Source of the DNA: UBA2779 sp965232615
GTDB lineage: Bacteria > Spirochaetota > Spirochaetia > DSM-2461
Length of the DNA stretch: 64,000 nt
Assembly: GCA_965232615.1 (NCBI GenBank)
Contig: OZ246985.1
Span: 2,170,001 to 2,234,000 of the forward strand
Direction: 5' to 3'
Part shown: piece after piece, positions 17,173 to 28,100 of the stretch
Layout: the number at the start of each line of letters is the position of its first letter
Position numbering within the stretch: position 1 is the stretch's first letter
Notes under the pieces: generated by a model
The model's input: the letters and a program-made list of their open reading frames with translations, nothing else
What the model was told of the DNA's origin: nothing
The model's database searches: none
Translations under genes and position numbers: made by a program

Positions 17173-20100
17173 CTATGTAATACTGATCACAATTTTACTT
17201 TGGTCGCCATATTCTAATACAGGTTTAATCTTTTGTCCCGCTGGTGAGCCTGTATTGTTGTAGATATCAACGTGTACATGCGGGCCTGTTGAATTCTCGC
17301 CATCATTCCCGGCATATGCGATAGGGGTATCAAGGTTTACTTCATCACCAACATTGACCAAAATCTCAGTATTGTGCTGGTAGGTAGAACGCCTGTTATC
17401 CTTATGTTTAATGAACACAGTTTTTCCACCTTTAGTATCATTCTTAATGAAACTCACAATTCCTGGTTCCAACGGCAGAACAGTCTGTCCTGTTGTTCCG
17501 TTTGATCCATCTTTTTCGACCCATATCATATCAATACCTGAATGTAAACCATTAGTGTCTTTATAAGGTCCTTCTGCTCCGAAAGTGTTTGTAATGCTCC
17601 ATTCCAGCCCCGTCGGATCAACAAACCGCAAAGGATTATTCCTCACATACACATACCAATTCAACCCATCCTGAATCGGATCAACATTAACAAACCGCCC
17701 TATGGCCGCATCATAATACCGGGCATTAAAATAATACAACTCCGTGTCATCCAGCTCCTTACCCCCGTAACTGTACTTCGCCGAGTCTTCCGTTTCCGCC
17801 TCGTCGGCATCCAGCCGCTTCAACTGCTCCCCAAAGGCCCGATACTCATAGAGCACCTCCAATACTCCAGACTCATCGGTTACAGCCTTGGTGGAGTTCA
17901 GGTGATCCAGATGGTAGTAGCTCTTCTCCTCGGAGGTGGTTCCGTCAGCGGCGGTTACCGTGCTAACCCGTCCAGCCAGTAGATCCCCCGACAGCACGTA
18001 GCGGTTCACCCTGCCCTTCTGTTCGCTCACAACCACGGGTAGCTCAATGTCCATCGCCACCGCTATCTGGCCATGCCGCAGGTAGACCGTTGTCTCCTCC
18101 GGGGTCTTCTTCACCAGGCGGTTCCCCGCATTGTCGTAGCTGTAAGTGCTCACCTCACCATCCAGGGTACTCTTCACCAGCCGGTTCATGGTGTCGTATT
18201 CCAGCTCCAGTATCTGGGTGGCCGAATCGGCGGAATAAACTTCCCGCTTCACCGTGTTCCCGTTCGCATCATACCAGTACCGGGCAAAGAGTCTTTCTTC
18301 AGTCTCATCTTCCTGGGTCACATAGATGCTCTCCAGGCGGTTGCGTTCCCCGTAGCGGTACTCATAGACGGTCCCGTTCTGAACCAGCCTCTTCCGGTTT
18401 CCGTTCTTGTCGTAGGCGAAGGATTCCACATCGTAGAGATCCTCGGGATCTTCTAAGTTCGCCTGGCCATGATCGATCCCGTTGATCCGCCCGTCCTCGT
18501 TCAGGTCGGCGGCGGGATTGTAGATCCTGATCTTCCCCTCGACCTCAATGGGATCAACCTCTTTCTGGGTTCCGAAGCTGGCGGCCACCAGCTTGGACAC
18601 ATCGGTCTCACCGGGAATCAGGGTAACGGCCCCGACGATGCGGTCGAAGCCGTCGTATCGGTACTCGTTGTCGTTGATCTTCAGGATGTCCCCCACCCCG
18701 TTGAGGGTGTAGTTCAGATCGGTGATGGCAGTATTTCCACTGAGTACCGATATATGGGAGATGCGCTTGCGGTTGTCGAAGACCCAATTTTGCACCGTTG
18801 TGTTAGCGTAGCCCATCCGGGTTACCACACCGCTCCTGTTGTACTCTAAGGAGGAGACAAAGTCTTCACCGCCCTCCCCTATACTCGCCAATCGGCCTAA
18901 AGAGCCGTCATACTCGAAGCTGTGCTCCTCACCATCAGGGTAGGTCATCTGGGTAACCTTGCCCTCGTCGTTGTATTGATACTCAAAGCTAAAGACCTGA
19001 TCGTTCGCCTTGCCGTCCCACACCCGGTCGGCAAGTAGCTGGCGTAAAGCGTTGTCCTTCAGATGCCGATCCAGCCTCGCCACCCGTCCGGCCGCATCGT
19101 AGCGGTAGTGCTCAATTAACGAGCCGTTCTCCACCCGGACGACATTGCCCCTGAGGTCGTAGGCCATTGCCACCTCCTCGTCTATCATATCATTCCCATT
19201 GCCATCCTTTTTATACTGTTCCATCAGGGTGTTGCGCCCCATTTCATCGTACTGGAAGGTGATTACCTGTTCCTTGCGGTCGGTTTTTTTCACCAGAAGA
19301 GCCAGATCGTCGTATTCCATCAGATCACTGGCGCTTCCGTAGTCCTGTTCAACGAGAAGATTCCGCTCGTCGTAGCGGTAGAGGGTGGTGACGCCCTCGG
19401 GGTCAACAAACTTCACCTGCCGGTTCAGCTCATCGTACTCATAGGTATAAACCTGCCAGTCCTCCTCGGGGGTATCCGAATCCCCCAGGGCCCTCACCTC
19501 AACCAGGTTGCCGCTCCAGTCCCGCCGCTCAACCACCGTCCGCCGCTCGGGGTCAACGACGGTTATCGTGTTCTCCTCATCGTCGTAGGTATACTCCCTG
19601 GTGTGGAGCTGGCCGGGAACCGTCTGGGGGTAAATGACCCGCCTGGTGCGGCCCAGGGCGTCATGCTTGACTATCCAGGTCTTATCATAGCGGTCGACCA
19701 TGGTTCCCTGGACTTCCATGCTGACAGAGCTCTCTTCCGCATCCGGGTCGGTCAGGGCGATCATCCGGCCAAAGGAGTCATAGCTCATCCGCTTCACCGA
19801 ATACCGGGAGCCCTCCCTGTACTCGATCTCCTCCTCCACCTGGCCAAGGCCGTTCCCCTGGACGGCGGTAACATGAACTTCGCCCGCCGATGCATCTATG
19901 TCGCTGATGGAGCGGATGTAGTCGGTCGTGTAGTCTATCTCCCGGCGAATCCCGGGGTTGTTCTTCCGGGTCTCAAAGTAGGCCCAGTTGTTGGCCTTCA
20001 AATAATCGGCGGCAAAGTCATTCAGAGAAACATTGTTGGCGAAGCTGATGTCATCATCCCCATCGGGGTTCACCGTCTCAACCTCGTCCCCCACCGCATT

Positions 20101-22155
20101 GTAGTAATGTTCCACGGCGTAACCGGCACTGTCGATGGCCATCCACAGGGTGCCGTCGTTATTGTAGACGCTCCAGCTCTGAATGACGGCCTGCTCCGTC
20201 CCCTCCGGTGCACTCAGCCAGTTGTCGTGGACAGTCCAGCCGCTCCAAGCGGCGATGGTAACCTTCTGCCAGGTCTTCACGGGAAAGGTGTGATACTCCC
20301 CATCGTAAACGGTATGGACCTCCACATCCTCCGCATTGGTCTGGGTTATCACATTGCCGTAATCATCGTACTCCAATAGGGCAGCCCTCACCTGAGTTGT
20401 TCCATCTTCCCCTTTGAGGTACAGCCAATTCTCGGTAATCTGCCCCAGATCGTTTATGACCGCAGTGGTTTTGTACTCTGTCTCAGCTCCTTCGGAGTGC
20501 AGAATCTTCACCGTTTCAATGGGCAGGGAGAATTTTTGATCGTACTGCACCGTGGTCACAAGGCCCGCTCTATCCTCCTTGCGGGTGAGGTTGCCCTTAT
20601 CGTCGAAGCTGTAACGCTCCGTATACACCCAGCGGCCCCCTCGAAACACTTCTTCCAGGATCCTGGCCCGGTTGCTGTCATAACTGTAGTTGGTCCGTTC
20701 CAGAAAGCCCTCCGCCGTTTCGGTGATCAGGCGGTCAAGCACCTCGCTACGGCGCGGCTCATCGCTGATGGTGTAAACGTAACTGCTGGTGACGCTTCCC
20801 CGTTGAATGAAGGTCTGGTACTCCCCCCAGTTTCCCCTGGCTCCGGGTTTGTAGTAGATGTAGCGGGTGTCATTTAAGTCCCGGTTGTTATGCCGGTCTT
20901 TCCAATATCTCCGGGAGATTTTGTAGTATTCCATGTAGCCGGAGTAGAACTGTTTGGTATACATGCCGCTCTCCGGCGGGTCGTATTCATAAAACTCCCG
21001 GCTGCGAAAAGCAGCGGCCCCTTCATCCTCTTTGTGGGTGACGGATTTGAGCAGCAGGTAGACGTTCTCGGCCTGGGAGAAGGCGCTATCGTAGGAGAAG
21101 CCCGACCGGCCTGCCTGGTAGCTGTAGCGGGTTATACCGCCCAGGGGATCGGTTACCGTTTTCAACGCGTAGGGTTTGACTTTCTCAACGACACCGGAGG
21201 CCAGTGTTTTGATGTCGTCGTAGGCCTCTTCGGCATCGTGGTAGCTGTACTGTATACGGCGGGTTATCTCTTTACGTTCGCGGCTGTCATCGGAATTCTT
21301 GAGGCCCACCATCACATCCCAGCTTATGGACTTCAAGTTGCCCTCCGGAAAGTAGTCGAAGACGATCTCCCTTCCCAGGGTGTCTACGGCCAGGACCAGA
21401 CGGCTTTGGGAATTGCTATTCTCATCGCTGTAGTTCTCGTAGAAATACCAGATGCGGTTCAATCCTGTTCGGTCCTGCTGCATCATCAGGCGCCCATCGG
21501 AGCGAAAGTAGTATCGGCTGTTGTCCCTTAGGATCAGCACGTAGGCGCTTCGATGGTCTACCGAGTCGCCGATACGGAGATCCGAGGGCAGGGCGGAGGT
21601 ATCACCGGTGATAAAGTCTCCGTAGGAAACTTCGCCCCCGGTTATGCCGGAGTAAACCCGCAGGTCCAGAAGGTCATAGCCCCGGATGTTTGATTCGTCA
21701 TCGTTGTAGACCCCCAGGGTGGCACTCTCCAGTTCGTAGGTGCCGCCGTTATACACCAGGTTTTTGACGGGGAAGTTGGAGCTATTATCCTCAAAGATGT
21801 AGGGCAGGCTGGAACTCCAGCCGACACCCAGATGGTTGTAGGCTTCGATGGTATCCGAGGTCAGGATGTTCATCCTGCTGTCAATGGAATTGTGCCCCAT
21901 GGCGAAGACGTTGGACTGGTTGAGGCTCCAGCTTCGGGCAAACACGAAGTCTAATCCGGCCCGGCCGGGAAGGGCAAGGTCGGTATACCCGAGGGTTATG
22001 TTACCGCTCTGGGGGTTCACATCCCCCGCCTTCTCGTTGAAGGGCAGGTTCAGTCCCGCATCGTAGCGGCTGTCGGTGGCCTGGGCAGTAGCGGATAGGG
22101 TGGTTATTATCAGCAGAATTCCCGTGAGAACTGTTCTTTTTATCGTCTGTCTCAT
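17173..22155 (-). CDS. full-length exported RHS/YD-repeat protein with M23 metallopeptidase tip
   Basis: 1,660 residues with a Sec signal peptide (LTGILLIITTLSATAQA), no PAAR or VgrG domain, and a WapA/RHS-type N-terminal region. YD repeats occupy roughly residues 480-1510, ending in RNNPLRFVDPTGLE. Residues 1217-1228 form an EF-hand/dockerin-like loop (DLNEDGRINGID) inserted between repeats. The tip (1519-1660) is an M23/LytM peptidase with intact zinc ligands: H1538 and D1542 in GLHSGIDM, and H1626/H1628 in GPHVHVD, plus H1594. M23 enzymes cut peptidoglycan cross-bridges or other peptides, so this tip should act in the periplasm. Its ATG shares one base with the giant gene's stop (TAATG) behind a strong AGGAGG, so translation is coupled. 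Confidence 0.9.
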   Translation of the reverse strand: MRQTIKRTVLTGILLIITTLSATAQATDSRYDAGLNLPFNEKAGDVNPQSGNITLGYTDLALPGRAGLDFVFARSWSLNQSNVFAMGHNSIDSRMNILTSDTIEAYNHLGVGWSSSLPYIFEDNSSNFPVKNLVYNGGTYELESATLGVYNDDESNIRGYDLLDLRVYSGITGGEVSYGDFITGDTSALPSDLRIGDSVDHRSAYVLILRDNSRYYFRSDGRLMMQQDRTGLNRIWYFYENYSDENSNSQSRLVLAVDTLGREIVFDYFPEGNLKSISWDVMVGLKNSDDSRERKEITRRIQYSYHDAEEAYDDIKTLASGVVEKVKPYALKTVTDPLGGITRYSYQAGRSGFSYDSAFSQAENVYLLLKSVTHKEDEGAAAFRSREFYEYDPPESGMYTKQFYSGYMEYYKISRRYWKDRHNNRDLNDTRYIYYKPGARGNWGEYQTFIQRGSVTSSYVYTISDEPRRSEVLDRLITETAEGFLERTNYSYDSNRARILEEVFRGGRWVYTERYSFDDKGNLTRKEDRAGLVTTVQYDQKFSLPIETVKILHSEGAETEYKTTAVINDLGQITENWLYLKGEDGTTQVRAALLEYDDYGNVITQTNAEDVEVHTVYDGEYHTFPVKTWQKVTIAAWSGWTVHDNWLSAPEGTEQAVIQSWSVYNNDGTLWMAIDSAGYAVEHYYNAVGDEVETVNPDGDDDISFANNVSLNDFAADYLKANNWAYFETRKNNPGIRREIDYTTDYIRSISDIDASAGEVHVTAVQGNGLGQVEEEIEYREGSRYSVKRMSYDSFGRMIALTDPDAEESSVSMEVQGTMVDRYDKTWIVKHDALGRTRRVIYPQTVPGQLHTREYTYDDEENTITVVDPERRTVVERRDWSGNLVEVRALGDSDTPEEDWQVYTYEYDELNRQVKFVDPEGVTTLYRYDERNLLVEQDYGSASDLMEYDDLALLVKKTDRKEQVITFQYDEMGRNTLMEQYKKDGNGNDMIDEEVAMAYDLRGNVVRVENGSLIEHYRYDAAGRVARLDRHLKDNALRQLLADRVWDGKANDQVFSFEYQYNDEGKVTQMTYPDGEEHSFEYDGSLGRLASIGEGGEDFVSSLEYNRSGVVTRMGYANTTVQNWVFDNRKRISHISVLSGNTAITDLNYTLNGVGDILKINDNEYRYDGFDRIVGAVTLIPGETDVSKLVAASFGTQKEVDPIEVEGKIRIYNPAADLNEDGRINGIDHGQANLEDPEDLYDVESFAYDKNGNRKRLVQNGTVYEYRYGERNRLESIYVTQEDETEERLFARYWYDANGNTVKREVYSADSATQILELEYDTMNRLVKSTLDGEVSTYSYDNAGNRLVKKTPEETTVYLRHGQIAVAMDIELPVVVSEQKGRVNRYVLSGDLLAGRVSTVTAADGTTSEEKSYYHLDHLNSTKAVTDESGVLEVLYEYRAFGEQLKRLDADEAETEDSAKYSYGGKELDDTELYYFNARYYDAAIGRFVNVDPIQDGLNWYVYVRNNPLRFVDPTGLEWSITNTFGAEGPYKDTNGLHSGIDMIWVEKDGSNGTTGQTVLPLEPGIVSFIKNDTKGGKTVFIKHKDNRRSTYQHNTEILVNVGDEVNLDTPIAYAGNDGENSTGPHVHVDIYNNTGSPAGQKIKPVLEYGDQSKIVISIT
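17602..18828. repeat. RHS core repeat A, copy 2 (1,227 bp)
   Basis: Partner of 10151-11377. It is inside the full-length RHS gene and ends at the DPTGL boundary next to the M23 tip. Recombination with copy 1 would replace the M23 tip by tip 4 and delete the intervening cassettes. Confidence 0.95.
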
Positions 22156-25100
22156 TACTTTCCTCCTATTGTTATGCCGACTGGGGAGTTACGGGCTTCG
22201 TCCAGGTTGATTGTCACCGTGATGGATTTTCCTTCGGTCCCGCCTTCGGCGGTAACCCGGTAGACAAAGAGTGTGGCTATCACGTTCCTTTCGCTTCCTC
22301 CTATATAACGGCGGCAAATCGCTCCGTGGTGGGTGTTTTGGGTGCTGTAACTGTCAGTGTCAGTAGTTCCTGTATTGGTTACATCACTGTATGAATATCT
22401 CCCCGTAATTCTAAATCCCCCCCCAAATAGAATGTCAACGGTTTTTGAGACTTCTACGCCAAAGGTATGGGAGGAGGTTACACCGGAGGATCGGGAGGAG
22501 CTCCCACTCACCGAATCCCCCTTTCCGGGAAAGGTCCATTGGGCCCGATCCAGCAGTAGGCCACTACCCTCGGATTGCTCGGCACTGAGCACCAGGTAGT
22601 CTCCATCCGCCCTGGCCAAAATCCTGGGCACAATCTCGTTGGCCCCTATCCTAATCTCCCGGCGTCCGGAGACCGATTCAACCTCGCCGTTGGAAAGTCT
22701 CCGATAGAGGGTTACCACAACGGTGTAGCTTCGGTCCGTGCTCTCCGAAGGAAAGTTGTGGGTTACCACAGGGCCATACTGGGTCTCCGCCGAATTGAAG
22801 AAGGTCCACTTGGTCTGGGCCCAGTCGATACCGCCGCCCACGGAGTCTTCGGCGCTGAAGGTAATGATCTCGGGGTTCTCCTTGTCAGCCTTGTAGGTAA
22901 TCACCGGAGTGAGTTCGCTCCCCTCCACATCGATGCTCTTGTAGCCCACAAAGGGCCGGGGATCCCCACGGAAATACATCTTCACCATCACCGGATAGCC
23001 CATCTTATCCGAGTCCATGGCAAAGGCATGGGTGATAACCGAGCCATTTTTTAACACCACCTCCTGGCTACCATCGTAGATATGCCACTGGGTGCGTTCC
23101 CAATCGATATTCGCCCCGCTGGACTCAAGAACCGAGAGTTTGACAACATTGGGCTGAACGGGAGAAATTCTGCTGTAGCTGATCCGAGGGCTAATCACCG
23201 CAACTCCCATTTCCACCTGGTCGGTTATAACCTGGGGTTTTGCACCGTGACGGTAGAGGGTGCAGGTGTAGGTAATCACCTCCCCAGCCGCCGAGGCCTG
23301 GACATCGTAGCGCACCACCGGACCGTTACGAACGTACTTGTCGTCGATGAGCCAGTTGGTACGCTCCCAGTCAATGTTGGGTCCGGTGGATTTAAGCACA
23401 TCCAGAATCAGCACTTTCCCGGTATTCGACTCCTCAATGGTGGTGTTGACCACGACTTCGGCCTCCGGCGTCTGCCCTTCGGCCACCGAAATCAACTGGG
23501 TTGCCGTCACCGGGTCGGTTCCGCCCCGGCGCATCAGGGTCAGGGCCACTTCGACAACGGTTCCTCTTTCGATACCCAATAGATTGTAGGTTGCCACCGG
23601 CCCGATCTGCATAGCCTGTTCGCCATAATCACCGGCACCGGCCATGGACCAGCGGGCCTGGGAGAAGTCGATGCCGTTTCCAGTACTTCCGGTGGCATCG
23701 AAGATAATCTTCTGGCCGACGGTATTATCCCCCTCTTTCAAAGTGATAATCTGATAATCAATCACCGGTTTAATCGGCGCCGCTTCCACGGAAATCTGCC
23801 GCGAGATGGTTTCGGTGATGCCGTTGGACCGGTCAGGCACGTTGAGAGAAACGGTGTAGACCGTTTCCTTGTTCTGCTCCGGAAAGAGGTATTCAAAGGT
23901 GCTTACCCCGCTTACTTGGTGGAGAATCTGGTTGTCCGCATAGATAATCCAGCCGGCCCGGTACCAGTCGATGTTGCCCAGGGAATCCTGGCCGCTGAAC
24001 TTCAAAAGAAGATCATTTTTTTCGTGGGTCTCCACCGAAATAACTGGAAGAAGTTTTTGGAAATCCAGATCTATCACCTTGGTTCGTACGATGGAATCCG
24101 TCACCGTCTGAGCTCCCACCGGAGTACGGGAGAGGGTCAGAGTCACATTAATCTTGTGCCGGAAGCCGTCTAGCTGGGGAATAACCCTGGGACCAGAGAG
24201 AGATACCGCATTCCCCCCGGGGCCGGAGATAACCCAGGAGGCATTGGCGAAGTCGATGTTGTGGCCCAGGGAATTCTCGCAGGAGAGTTCAACGTAGCTA
24301 CCGTCTTCGGCAATATGTGATTCGATCACCGGTTCAATATCACTCACGATGTCCACAAAGAAGGGTTCAGAGATGGCCACATTACTGTGGTTGTTGGTGT
24401 ATGCCTTGAGCTGTATGGTTTTGCGGCCGCTGGTGGAGAACTCATACGAGTAACTCTGGGATTTCTGGACCAGAATCTCCTGATTATCGATAATCCAGGA
24501 GAAATACCAGTCCTGTTCCGCCCCAAGCTGCTCGGGTTTCCAGGCCGAAAGGCGAACCAGGTAGGGATTCTCCGAATCGACGCTGTGGTTTGGCCGGGCG
24601 GCCACCACGGGGATTTCGAGGGTTTGGTAACGGCTGGTGGCCACCTCCTCCCCGTTTTCTTCAATATAGGCCCGCACCAGATAGGCCTGCCCCATCTGCA
24701 GTCCCCTGACGGTGGTGCCGGTTTGGCTGAGGACCTTCATCTCCCGCGGAACCGCACCCACATTGTCTTCGGCAACCTCCACCACGTAGAAGATATCACT
24801 CTCGGTGTAGGGATCCCAGGTGAGTTTCATCTCGTTACCGTTCACATTCACCGCGGCAAAGTTGTTAATCATATTTTTCATGCCCGATGGGCGCACCGCA
24901 TTAGAGGGAAGGGGCATTTCGCCGATGGGCTCTGGCTCATTGGTTTTATCGTGTTTGCGTAGCCGCTGATTACTACCGTCAAAGTATTCATAGATGACGG
25001 TGGTGCCGTCCCCGGTAAAGCTGGGGTAATCCCCTTCAGAATCCGCTGGGGTCACCCGCAGGGCCGCGGAGTCGGGATCATCCCCCACATTTTTGCCCAA

Positions 25101-28100
25101 GCTGTTCACCACATTCACACCCCCGCCGGGAATGTGCTGGATGTAGGTGTAGTATATTGCCTTCTGAAAATCCTGGTGTTCGGAGACAAAGGCGATCTTC
25201 GATTCGATGCCGGTGAGTTTATTCACCTCATGGGGATAGGTGCTTATCCACACTGGGAGAGAGTCCCGGGTGTAGTTGCTGGTCAGTTCAATCCGGGTTT
25301 CGGGATTTTTTACATCCACAATCACAATATCCTCATCCCCATCGTAGTCGGTGGTGAAGACAATGTAGTCGTCGTTTGGAGAGTAGAAGGGAAAACGGGC
25401 GTTTTCGTCGGTACTGAAGAGTCGGGTTATACGTCCCGATTTCAGGTGCAAGGTGTATATCTGCCACCGCTGGCCGCCCTGTTTGGCCCCGAGTATCAAT
25501 GTATCGCCATTAGAGTTAAACACAGGCCGTTCGATTGCGTATCCCTGAATCTCGCCGAGGGAAAGGCGTTCCAGACTCCTGTCTTCAATGTTGTAGAGGT
25601 AAATCTGATTGTAATCATAGGGCTCACCCAGGGGCAGAAGCTCTTCGGGCCGGCCTATGTAGAGGTTCAGCCGGGAGGTAAAGATGAGCCTCTTACCATC
25701 GGGTGAAAGGCTCGGATAGTCCAGGGCCCCTTCGATTCGGGGCAGGCTATCCGTAGTGAGCAGCTTGCGCAGGTCGCTCCCCCCAGGTTTGGCGGTATAC
25801 ACTTCGCCGTCCTGGAGAAAAACGATCTTGTTGTTCCGTGCCCTTGCCCGCAGTTCTTCCCACTGGGGCAGACGAAGCAGGGCCAGTTTACCGTTGGATT
25901 TGGAAAGGAGTAGGGCATAGTAGTAAAGCTGATTCCCCTCTTCTCGGGTCATGATGTCGATATCCGCCAGGTCCAGGAAAAAATCGTTCCCCAGGTAGTT
26001 GTGATAGTCCGCTTCGGCCCGATATTCCAGAGTGGTAATCGGGGTGTAACCCTGGTCAAATACCTGGATATCCCCCCGCCTCTCATCGAAAACGAAGATG
26101 CGGTTTTGAAAGCTGCGGATCATGGAGGGTGAGAGGAACTCCTTTTCCCCTACACCGAAGCTACCGAACTGCTCCTGCATGGTGAGATTGTTGGTGAAGC
26201 GCAGGATGCGCTGGTTGTAGTAGTCCGCCACAAGCAGGCCCATGGCATCCCTGGCCAGAGCCGAGTTAGACCCCAGGGCTGCGGTGTTGTACACCGGCAA
26301 CACCTTGTCTTCATGCTTGACGTTGTCCATCAGGCCATCCGTTAGGGGAATTCGGGTGATATAATTGAAATTCTCGTAACTTACATAGAGGGAGCCTTCA
26401 TCGAAGCTAAGATCGCCCAGAAGTCCGGATAGTTCCCTCGAACGGACCTTTTCGTAGTTGCCGTGTTCATTCTGCACTAACTGATACAAGGTGGTGCCGC
26501 TACCATTATCGCAAGCAATCAGTAGCTGGTTCTCATTCAGGGCCCGGATGCTGATGGGGTTCAGGGTTTCACTGTCCAGATGATTGAGGATGGCCCTTAA
26601 ATTAATGGTGAATTGCCGGTGGGAGAAGAACGAGGCATGGGGTTCAATGTCGTACACTTCGACGGCGTAGTCGGGATCACGCCCCTTGAGAACGAAGACC
26701 CTCCGGGACTTGTCCTCCCGGCGCACCGATGAAAAGGCAATGGGATCGGTAATCATCTTGTGACTTGCCTCGCGGATCTTTTCGTGAATAATCAGGGTGT
26801 CGGAAACACTGAAAAAGCTGCCGTCGGTGCTGATCACCCGCACCCGGGGCCGTACCAGGCCGATGCTGGAGTAGGTGTGGTTCCAACTGTGGGTTTGAGC
26901 CTCCGCCGCAGAGGGATTCGCCAGGGTATCAATGGCATCGTACACCCCATCGCCGTCGAAGTCGATGCTCCAGGAAGAGATGCCCTCCACATGGGCGCGG
27001 CACTCAATTTGCACCTGGGTTTCGGCGTTCTCCCCCTCGGCAAAATGTCGGCTTAAAGAAAGTTCAATGGGTAGAAGAACCTCCTTGGCGTGGAACACCA
27101 CCTCCCGCGTGAAGACCCGGTTTGGCCCGAAAACGGACACCATAGTAAGGGGTGTACCCACGGCCTGATCCCGGGTGCCGGGATTCACAAATACATCTTC
27201 GACAAAAAAAGTACGGTCTGCGTTGATCCGAGCCTTCTTCCAGCCCGTGTAGCTGCCATCGCCATTCCGGGGACTAAAAGGGTCTTTCACGTAAATTTCC
27301 ACCCCGGCATGGATGGATTCATCAATACGGCCCACGATGACCATGGGTGCAAACCGCACCAATTCTCCATTTTCGGGAAAGAGGATGGTGGTCAGGGTGT
27401 TCTCCACACTCAACTGGTGGTCGGTGTAGTTGCCTACCCTGTCGGTGGCGGTGAGACGGATGAAGTTCATTCCATCCACGGTGATGGGAATCCCGCGGAT
27501 CTCAAAGCTCCCGTCATCTTTTATAGTCACATCTTGTCCGGTATCCACCTCCAGGGTTTGCAGGGAGATGTCGGTAACGGCTCCGGCCTCCCCGAAGATA
27601 TTAACCTCATAGAGAATACCGTCCCCGCCAGTAACTCTTTCGATATTGATCAGGTCTGAACGGAACTGAGGTTTGGCGATATCCACAAAGAAGGTAACCT
27701 TACTGGGAACGGACTCCACACCATTGGAGCGGGCCTTCACCGAGAAGGTATGGTAACCCTCTTCCAGGTTGTAGAAGCGCACACTTCGCCACTCGGAATT
27801 CCAGCTACTCTCTCCGCGGCCGTCAAAGTCGTAGGCATATTCGATGTTCCTCCGGTACTCATTGTCCTTGTAGCCCTTCCAGGTGAAAAGTACGTCGTTG
27901 TAGGAGATAAGGGAATTCGGGCTGTTGGTTAGGATAATTTGAGGAGCATTGGACCTGTTGGACAGTTCAAGACTGGCGGTGCGGGTGATGTCTCTCAACT
28001 TAAGTGTTATACTAGCGGTGAAATCGCCTTCGGGAATAACAACATCTTTAAGAGTAAAATATTTTGGTGAGGATCCTGATTGAAGCTTATTATCTTTTTC

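Noticed and set aside
17173..22155. RHS as a type VI secretion effector
   Set aside because: It has a Sec signal peptide and no PAAR/VgrG domain, and no T6SS gene lies in the window.
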